The translations under genes were made by a program, and so were the position numbers. From contig CAMYUO010000155.1 of NCBI GenBank assembly GCA_947302065.1, forward strand, positions 1 to 5,479: DNA of 5,479 bases, read 5' to 3'. This DNA comes from an uncultured Clostridia bacterium (GTDB taxonomy: Bacteria; Bacillota; Clostridia; Oscillospirales; Ruminococcaceae). Positions 1 to 3,850 of the stretch are shown one piece after another (the stretch's first letter is position 1; each line of letters opens with the position of its first letter). A model generated the notes under the pieces. It saw only the letters and a program-made list of their open reading frames with translations. It did no database searches and had not been told where the DNA came from.

Positions 1-2
1 AC

Positions 3-734
3 TACGGGCATCTGTCTGCAATAGCGCTCGACCCTATCGAGAAAAAGCCGCTGAAAAGATTTTACCCCGGGTCGATGATACTTTCGGTCGGCGGCTGCGG
101 CTGCAATCTGCGGTGTCCGTTCTGCCAGAACAGCGAGATATCGTGGTCGGCGCAGGCGATGAAAATGGGCGGTGAGCTTTCAGAGGTCTCCCCTGCCGAG
201 CTGACTGCGCTTGCGGAAAAATACAAAAGCCGAGGCAACATCGGGGTGGCGTTTACCTACAACGAGCCGCTGGTGAGCTTTGAATATGTCAGGGACACGG
301 CGAGGCTGGTGCACGATGCGGGACTGAAAAATGTGCTGGTGACAAACGGCTGTGCCGAGGCGGAGATACTTGATGAGCTTGACGGCTGTATCGATGCGAT
401 GAACATCGACCTCAAATGCTTTGATCCCCAAAGGTATTCAAAGGTGCTTGGCGGCGATTTTGAAACGGTCAAGAAATTCATCAAACGTGCGCACGAATTC
501 TGTCACGTTGAGCTGACGACGCTTGTTGTGCCGGGTATCAGCGATGATGAGGTCGAACTGCGTGAGCTGGTCGGCTGGGTGGCAGGCATTGACGATGAGA
601 TACCGCTGCATCTGACGAGGTTTTTCCCGAGGTTTCACATGACAGACCGTGAGGCGACGGACATTGCACTGATAAGGCGGTTTGCGGACATTGCAGGTGA
701 AAAGCTGAAATACGTTTACACGGGAAATATATAA
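3..734 (+). CDS. amrS: AmmeMemoRadiSam-type radical SAM enzyme (5' partial)
   Basis: This is a radical SAM protein of the COG1180 (PflA-like) group. The frame is open from the left edge, so the start lies outside; the ATG at 75 falls inside conserved sequence and is not the start. About 243 residues are visible. The stretch DPIEKKPL, then FYPGS, then CNLRCPFCQN (codons at 102-131) is the hallmark of the AmmeMemoRadiSam subgroup. The CX3CX2C cysteines should hold the [4Fe-4S] cluster that cleaves S-adenosylmethionine. Further conserved blocks are FTYNEPL, VTNG and NIDLKCF. Known of the family: these enzymes accompany AMMECR1-like and MEMO1-like proteins, and their reaction is not established. 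Partner genes, if present, would lie to the left. The protein stops right after YVYTGNI, without the cysteine-containing tail I recall in some relatives. A generic glycyl-radical activase is the alternative; the DPIEKKPL block argues against it. Confidence 0.87.
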   Translation, partial: YGHLSAIALDPIEKKPLKRFYPGSMILSVGGCGCNLRCPFCQNSEISWSAQAMKMGGELSEVSPAELTALAEKYKSRGNIGVAFTYNEPLVSFEYVRDTARLVHDAGLKNVLVTNGCAEAEILDELDGCIDAMNIDLKCFDPQRYSKVLGGDFETVKKFIKRAHEFCHVELTTLVVPGISDDEVELRELVGWVAGIDDEIPLHLTRFFPRFHMTDREATDIALIRRFADIAGEKLKYVYTGNI

Positions 735-740
735 AAAGAA

Positions 741-770
741 AAACGGGCTGAGTGAACAGTCCGTTTTTTT
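741..770. terminator. Bidirectional intrinsic terminator between converging genes
   Basis: The hairpin arms are AAACGGGCTG (741-750) and CAGTCCGTTT (757-766), with a 6-nt AGTGAA loop and one G-T wobble. A run of seven T's follows on the plus strand (764-770). On the minus strand the stem is followed by TTTTTCTTTTT, because an A-rich stretch precedes it on the plus strand. It can therefore end both the radical SAM transcript from the left and the permease operon transcript from the right. It lies 6 nt after the radical SAM stop codon. Confidence 0.88.
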
Positions 771-822
771 GTACTTTATTCTTATTGCAGTGTGGGTCAG
801 GCGCCATATCTGCAGTGCATAA

Positions 823-1590
823 TTATCCGATATCTGCACGCATTTTCTTTGAGAATGCAAAGCAGCCAAGCGTGATGATGACAACTGCGCAGGCGATAAC
901 TATGCCGACAGGGAGCAGGAACACCGAGCCGCCGAAGTCGAGCGCCATTGCACTCCTTGCGGCTTTGGTGCAATAATACATCGGCATGCATTTACATAAT
1001 TTGAGCATTATGCCGCCTGTGCTTTCGGCATCAAACCAGATGCCGCCGAAAAAGCCGCCGAGCGAGATTATCAGCGAGCACATTCCCGGTGCTGCTTTCT
1101 CGTTGAACAGCACGCCTAATATCAGACCGAAGCCGATGAACATGAGTGCTGACGGGATAAGCGTGAGCATTGACAACAGCACTGCGCCGATGTTGAGGGT
1201 GCTGCCGATGATGACAGAGATGATGAATGCCGCTGTGAAAGTTATGACGCTCTGCACGACAGAGACGATAAGCATCGGGAGGATATATCCAGCGGTGAGG
1301 TCGGATGCGGTCATCGGTGTTGCATAAAGACGCATGAGGAACGCACCGCCACGGTCGGTCGCCACGTTGAGTGAAGTAAAGAGCATAACGAACATCTGCC
1401 CGAAGACTGCAACGCCGGGTGCGAGTTTTTCGATGTGGAAAACGGTGACCGAGTCCTTTGGAATGCTCTGGTCGAGCACGGTCATAATGATGAGCATGAC
1501 AAGCGGAAAGCCGACGCAGAAGATATAGCCGAGCGGGTCACGTATCAGCTCTTTGATATTGCGCCACGAGAATGAAAGTTTTCTGTTCAT
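823..1590 (-). CDS. ABC-2 type transporter permease
   Basis: This 255-residue integral membrane protein is the membrane half of an ABC exporter. About six hydrophobic segments are visible: roughly residues 20-39, 58-77, 102-127, 134-161, 168-186 and 222-246. A short basic N-terminus (NRKLSFSWRNIKELIRDP) precedes the first; this arrangement and the overall length are typical of ABC-2 permeases. After the second segment comes DRGGAFLMRLYATPMTASD, matching the cytoplasmic coupling stretch of the family (usually E/D-x-G-T-x-x-R-L-x-x-T-P). The start codon overlaps the ATPase stop codon as ATGA, and GGGGAG lies 7 nt upstream, so the two genes are probably translationally coupled. It is the last gene of the operon, and the hairpin at 741-770 ends it. 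Drug, peptide or lipid export are all possible; nothing in the sequence names the substrate. Confidence 0.88.
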   Translation of the reverse strand: MNRKLSFSWRNIKELIRDPLGYIFCVGFPLVMLIIMTVLDQSIPKDSVTVFHIEKLAPGVAVFGQMFVMLFTSLNVATDRGGAFLMRLYATPMTASDLTAGYILPMLIVSVVQSVITFTAAFIISVIIGSTLNIGAVLLSMLTLIPSALMFIGFGLILGVLFNEKAAPGMCSLIISLGGFFGGIWFDAESTGGIMLKLCKCMPMYYCTKAARSAMALDFGGSVFLLPVGIVIACAVVIITLGCFAFSKKMRADIG

Positions 1591-2318
1591 TTGCCGACTC
1601 CCCTTTCTGCAATGGCGACAAAGGCGTTTTCAAGGCCCTGTGCGCCTGCCTGCTGTTCTATCTCGGAAAGTGTGCCAAGTGCGGCGAGCTTTCCTTCTAT
1701 CATTATGGCGATGCGGTCGGAGAGGTGCTCTGCCTCTTCCATATAGTGTGTGGTGAGGATAATGGTTATCTTGCCTTTGAGTGACTCGATGACTTTCCAC
1801 AGCTCACGCCTTGCGAGAACGTCAAGACCGAGGGTCGGCTCGTCGAGGAACAGCACCTGCGGTCTGCCGATGAGCGCCATTGCGATGGACAGCTTTCTTT
1901 TCCAGCCGCCTGAGAGCGTCTTGGCACGCTTGTTCACGACCTTTTGCATACTGAACAATTCAATGAGTTCATCTGTGCGCTGTTTGCTGCCCTGAACGTC
2001 AAGTCCGCAGACACGGCTCATGAACATCAGGTTCTCTCTGACGGTGAGGCGTGGTGAAACGGCGGTGTCCTGCGGTGAGATGCCGATGACAGATTTGACC
2101 TGTGCCATATCGGCAGTGCAGCTTTTGCCCATGACATATGCCTCACCCGAGGTCGGCTCGGAAAGGCAGCAGAGCATTCTGACGGTCGTTGTCTTGCCTG
2201 CGCCGTTGACGCCGAGCAGAGAGAAAAGCTCGCCCTCGTTCACGCTCAGGTCGAGCGAGTCAACTGCGGTCAGGTCTTTATATCTTTTTACCAGTCCTTT
2301 TGTTTCTACAGCAAGCAT
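1587..2318 (-). CDS. ABC transporter ATP-binding protein
   Basis: This 243-residue cytoplasmic ATPase should power the permease encoded directly downstream. All nucleotide-binding motifs are present: Walker A GVNGAGKTT (residues 36-44), Q-loop Gln83, signature LSGGW (135-139), Walker B VLFLDE (155-160), D-loop GLD (164-166) and switch His191 in LTTHYMEEAE. The signature ends in Trp rather than the common Gln. The C-terminal LENAFVAI resembles the LEdvFl ending of DrrA/CcmA-type ATPases that pair with ABC-2 permeases. I chose the ATG at 2318 because AAGGAG lies 10 nt upstream and the protein then opens with the usual strand MLAVETKGLVKRY. A start further upstream at 2357 would overlap the regulator gene and add 13 atypical residues. 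It is the middle gene of the operon. Confidence 0.92.
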   Translation of the reverse strand: MLAVETKGLVKRYKDLTAVDSLDLSVNEGELFSLLGVNGAGKTTTVRMLCCLSEPTSGEAYVMGKSCTADMAQVKSVIGISPQDTAVSPRLTVRENLMFMSRVCGLDVQGSKQRTDELIELFSMQKVVNKRAKTLSGGWKRKLSIAMALIGRPQVLFLDEPTLGLDVLARRELWKVIESLKGKITIILTTHYMEEAEHLSDRIAIMIEGKLAALGTLSEIEQQAGAQGLENAFVAIAERGVGK

Positions 2319-2325
2319 TTTTGTT

Positions 2326-2748
2326 TCACTCCTTATCTTTATGTATGAGCTTGGCAAGGGTGCCTGCGGGTCCGCTCATTTTCACGATAGCGATACCGCC
2401 CTTGTTCTCGTCACCGAGAATGAGCATCGTGTCGCCCGGCTTGATGCCGAACACTTTGCGGCAGTTAGCGGGCAGGGTGAGCTGACCTTTGGCATTTACC
2501 CTTGAAAGTCCGAAGATGTGTTTTCCGTCGCCTGTGTGCACCTGCGCGCCAAAGCTGTGCACAAGCATATCGACGGTCGTTCCGTATATCCCTGCGAGCT
2601 TTACGCAGCTTTCGATATCGGGGACGGACTCGCCTCTTTCCCACTTGGCAACTGCCTGGCGGGAAACGCCCAGCTTTTCGGCAAGCTCCTCCTGTGTGAG
2701 TCCGCTTTCGGTGCGGAACATTTTAAGCCTTGAAAAATCTATGCTCAT
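2326..2748 (-). CDS. HTH (XRE) + AbrB-type fusion transcriptional regulator
   Basis: This 140-residue protein appears to have two DNA-binding domains. Residues about 7-62 form an XRE/Cro-C1 helix-turn-helix: LTQEELAEKLGVS, then the recognition helix RQAVAKWERG, then VPDIESCVKLAGIYGTTVDML. Residues about 77-124 match the AbrB/SpoVT swapped-hairpin fold: SRVNAKGQLTLPANCRKVFGIKPGDTMLILG. The AbrB part usually dimerises, so both domains could bind symmetric DNA. The start at 2748 follows GGAGG with a 7-nt gap, whereas the upstream in-frame ATG at 2877 would place this gene's own promoter inside the coding sequence. It is the first gene of a three-gene operon with an ABC ATPase and permease. By analogy with similarly placed regulators it probably controls its own operon; whether it activates or represses is unknown. 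Candidate operators lie just upstream. Confidence 0.9.
   Translation of the reverse strand: MSIDFSRLKMFRTESGLTQEELAEKLGVSRQAVAKWERGESVPDIESCVKLAGIYGTTVDMLVHSFGAQVHTGDGKHIFGLSRVNAKGQLTLPANCRKVFGIKPGDTMLILGDENKGGIAIVKMSGPAGTLAKLIHKDKE
2329..2334 (-). promoter_or_regulatory. ATPase Shine-Dalgarno inside the regulator's 3' end
   Basis: On the minus strand AAGGAG is the end of the regulator's coding sequence and abuts its TGA stop codon (2328-2326). The ATPase ATG follows 10 nt further on. This placement fixes the ATPase start and implies coupled translation of regulator and ATPase. Confidence 0.75.
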
Positions 2749-2755
2749 TGTGTTA

Positions 2756-2760
2756 CCTCC
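2756..2760 (-). promoter_or_regulatory. Regulator Shine-Dalgarno (GGAGG)
   Basis: GGAGG on the minus strand lies 7 nt before the ATG at 2748. It decides the regulator's start in preference to the upstream in-frame ATG at 2877. Confidence 0.85.
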
Positions 2761-2782
2761 GTATTTTGTATTTTCTGAGATT

Positions 2783-2811
2783 ATTATACCCCCGCTAAAA
2801 TGTAAAGTCAA
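2783..2811 (-). promoter_or_regulatory. Sigma-A-type promoter of the regulator/ABC operon
   Basis: Read on the minus strand, TTGACT (2811-2806) and TATAAT (2788-2783) are separated by exactly 17 nt. That is eleven of twelve consensus positions at ideal spacing. Transcription should begin near 2776, giving a leader of about 28 nt before the regulator's ATG. Such a strong core promoter next to a putative operator suggests repression rather than a need for activation, though that is inference. Confidence 0.87.
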
Positions 2812-2814
2812 CAT

Positions 2815-2832
2815 ATCATTGTATACATTGAT
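2815..2832. promoter_or_regulatory. Candidate operator palindrome upstream of the operon promoter
   Basis: ATCATTGTATACATTGAT is an 18-nt imperfect palindrome centred on GTATAC; only the base pair at positions 5 and 14 fails to match. It lies 3 nt upstream of the operon's -35 box. A symmetric site here suits a dimeric regulator, most obviously the HTH-AbrB protein encoded by the operon. The assignment is inference. Confidence 0.5.
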
Positions 2833-2842
2833 GTTATACTTG

Positions 2843-2912
2843 GTTGCATTGTAGGAAAATGTTTGGTGCAGGTGCAAAGTAGGAAACCGTCGGAAATGTA
2901 GGAAAATGCAAC
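2843..2912. repeat. GTAGGAAA direct repeats bracketed by an inverted pair
   Basis: GTAGGAAA occurs at 2851, 2879 and 2898. The first and last copies extend to GTAGGAAAATG, and a degenerate TCGGAAAT sits at 2890. The block is framed by GTTGCATT (2843-2850) and its reverse complement AATGCAAC (2905-2912), each abutting or overlapping an outer repeat. It lies between the two divergent promoters and outside both core promoters. It could be a multi-site operator or the remnant of a small repeat element; I do not recognise it. Confidence 0.5.
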
Positions 2913-2924
2913 TGCGTTTCTGCG

Positions 2925-2953
2925 TTGACCTGCAGCGGAAAGTGTGCTATAAT
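2925..2953 (+). promoter_or_regulatory. Extended -10 promoter of the phosphoesterase gene
   Basis: TTGACC (2925-2930) and TATAAT (2948-2953) are 17 nt apart. TG at 2945-2946, one base before the -10 box, makes it an extended -10 promoter. Transcription should start near 2960, leaving a leader of about 20 nt that contains the ribosome binding site. The TTG of the -35 box is in frame with the gene and could be mistaken for a start codon. Confidence 0.88.
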
Positions 2954-2969
2954 AGGTGTCGGATATGCA

Positions 2970-2975
2970 AAGGAG
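2970..2975 (+). promoter_or_regulatory. Phosphoesterase Shine-Dalgarno (AAGGAG)
   Basis: AAGGAG sits 6 nt before the ATG at 2982. It settles that start against the in-frame TTG at 2925, which lies upstream of the transcription start. Confidence 0.82.
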
Positions 2976-2981
2976 ACAGTT

Positions 2982-3746
2982 ATGAAAGAGACATTTTACA
3001 AGTTCGGCAGCCCTGTGAAGATATGCCTGCTGGCTGACATACACGACGAGCCGTTTGACGAAGTGATAAGGTCGATAAAGCGGCAAAAGCCTGATATCAT
3101 TGCGATCGCAGGTGACATAATCAGACGTGTGCAGCGTGACACGAGCGACCCTGTGATACTTCAGCCGAAATACTCGCTTGATTTTGTAAAGGCGTGCGTA
3201 CAGTGTGCGCCGACATTCATGTCGCTGGGCAACCACGAATGGATGCTGTCGCAGAGAGACATCGAGATAATAAGGCAAACGGGTGCTGTCGTGCTTGACA
3301 ATGAGTTCACGGTGCACGGCGGACTTTGCATAGGCGGTCTGTCATCGTCGGGACACACGGCTTACAAGCAGTTCCGCAAGGGTAAGGCAGAGGTCTACCC
3401 CGAATGGAATTATTTCAATGCGCCGCAGAGGTCGGAGCCGGAGACGGACTGGCTGGGCAAATTTGAAAGGCAGGACGGATACAAGGTGCTTTTGAGCCAC
3501 CACCCCGAGTATCTGCCAAAATATCTCAGCGGCAGGGCGATAGACCTGATACTCAGCGGGCACGCTCACGGCGGTCAGATAAGGCTTTTCGGGCGTGGAC
3601 TGTTCGCACCGGGTCAGGGCATTCTGCCGAAATACACAAGCGGTATACACGAAAACATGATAATCTCACGGGGACTTGCAAACACGGGCGGTATGATACC
3701 GAGACTTTTCAACCGCAGGGAGATAGTTTACATCGTTCCGAAATAA
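2982..3746 (+). CDS. Calcineurin-like metallophosphoesterase (YaeI/YkuE-like)
   Basis: This 254-residue protein carries the full set of metal-binding motifs of the calcineurin-like phosphoesterase superfamily, in order. They are ADIHDE (Asp19, His21), AGDII (Asp45), GNHEW (Asn84, His85), LSHHPEY (His173 or His174) and SGHAHGGQ (His194, His196). These residues normally hold a pair of divalent metals that hydrolyse a phosphoester. The GHAHGGQIR ending is typical of the YaeI/YkuE branch, whose members act on lipid or small phosphoesters, but the substrate is not readable here. Unlike YaeI-type proteins with an N-terminal membrane segment, this one starts almost directly with the first strand (VKICLLADIH), so it is probably cytoplasmic. 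It has its own promoter and terminator, hence a single-gene unit. It is divergent from the regulator operon and shares its control region, so co-regulation is possible but unproven. Confidence 0.9.
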   Translation: MKETFYKFGSPVKICLLADIHDEPFDEVIRSIKRQKPDIIAIAGDIIRRVQRDTSDPVILQPKYSLDFVKACVQCAPTFMSLGNHEWMLSQRDIEIIRQTGAVVLDNEFTVHGGLCIGGLSSSGHTAYKQFRKGKAEVYPEWNYFNAPQRSEPETDWLGKFERQDGYKVLLSHHPEYLPKYLSGRAIDLILSGHAHGGQIRLFGRGLFAPGQGILPKYTSGIHENMIISRGLANTGGMIPRLFNRREIVYIVPK

Positions 3747-3751
3747 CAGAC

Positions 3752-3775
3752 AAAAAAGACCTTCGGGTCTTTTTT
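3752..3775. terminator. UUCG-loop intrinsic terminator
   Basis: A perfect 10-bp stem, AAAAAAGACC (3752-3761) with GGTCTTTTTT (3766-3775), closes a TTCG loop on a C-G pair, the very stable cUUCGg tetraloop. It begins 5 nt after the phosphoesterase stop codon, and the T-run is part of the stem. Its symmetry means it could also work on the minus strand, although no minus-strand gene reads into it. Confidence 0.93.
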
Positions 3776-3777
3776 CA

Positions 3778-3806
3778 TTGACTTTTATATGTGAATATGG
3801 TATGGT
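3778..3806 (+). promoter_or_regulatory. Probable promoter of the secreted protease gene
   Basis: TTGACT (3778-3783) lies 17 nt before TATGGT (3801-3806), which matches four of six -10 positions. It starts only 2 nt after the upstream terminator, so the two units are separated with almost no spare DNA. The weak -10 suggests modest or regulated expression. An alternative -10, TATATT at 3807-3812, would need an unfavourable 23-nt spacing. Confidence 0.62.
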
Positions 3807-3836
3807 TATATTGCGGAAAATATATTTCGACCCGAA

Positions 3837-3842
3837 AAGGAG
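3837..3842 (+). promoter_or_regulatory. Protease Shine-Dalgarno (AAGGAG)
   Basis: AAGGAG lies 8 nt before the ATG at 3851. That start also gives a complete signal peptide, so the two lines of evidence agree. Confidence 0.82.
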
Positions 3843-3850
3843 TTTTATTG

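Noticed and set aside
438..884. 148-codon minus-strand open frame across the radical SAM 3' end
   Set aside because: It runs through the bidirectional terminator and overlaps two supported genes.
2326..2748. Type II toxin-antitoxin antitoxin (XRE or AbrB antitoxin)
   Set aside because: No small toxin gene adjoins it; it is co-transcribed with an ABC transporter, which fits an exporter regulator.
2812..2840. Additional plus-strand promoter with -10 TATACT at 2835-2840
   Set aside because: The matching -35 position reads CATATC, too far from consensus, and the promoter at 2925-2953 is far better.
2749..2877. Upstream ATG at 2877 extending the regulator by 43 residues
   Set aside because: The extension would cover the promoter and the palindrome and encodes no recognisable sequence; GGAGG precedes the ATG at 2748.
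2843..2912. CRISPR array
   Set aside because: The repeats are only 8-11 nt and unevenly spaced, and no cas gene is nearby.
2925..2981. Upstream TTG start adding 19 residues to the phosphoesterase
   Set aside because: This TTG is the first half of the -35 box and lies before the predicted transcription start; AAGGAG and the ATG at 2982 give a proper start.
2808..3317. 169-codon minus-strand open frame over the phosphoesterase 5' end
   Set aside because: It is antisense to a well-supported gene and runs through the divergent promoter region; its product resembles nothing.
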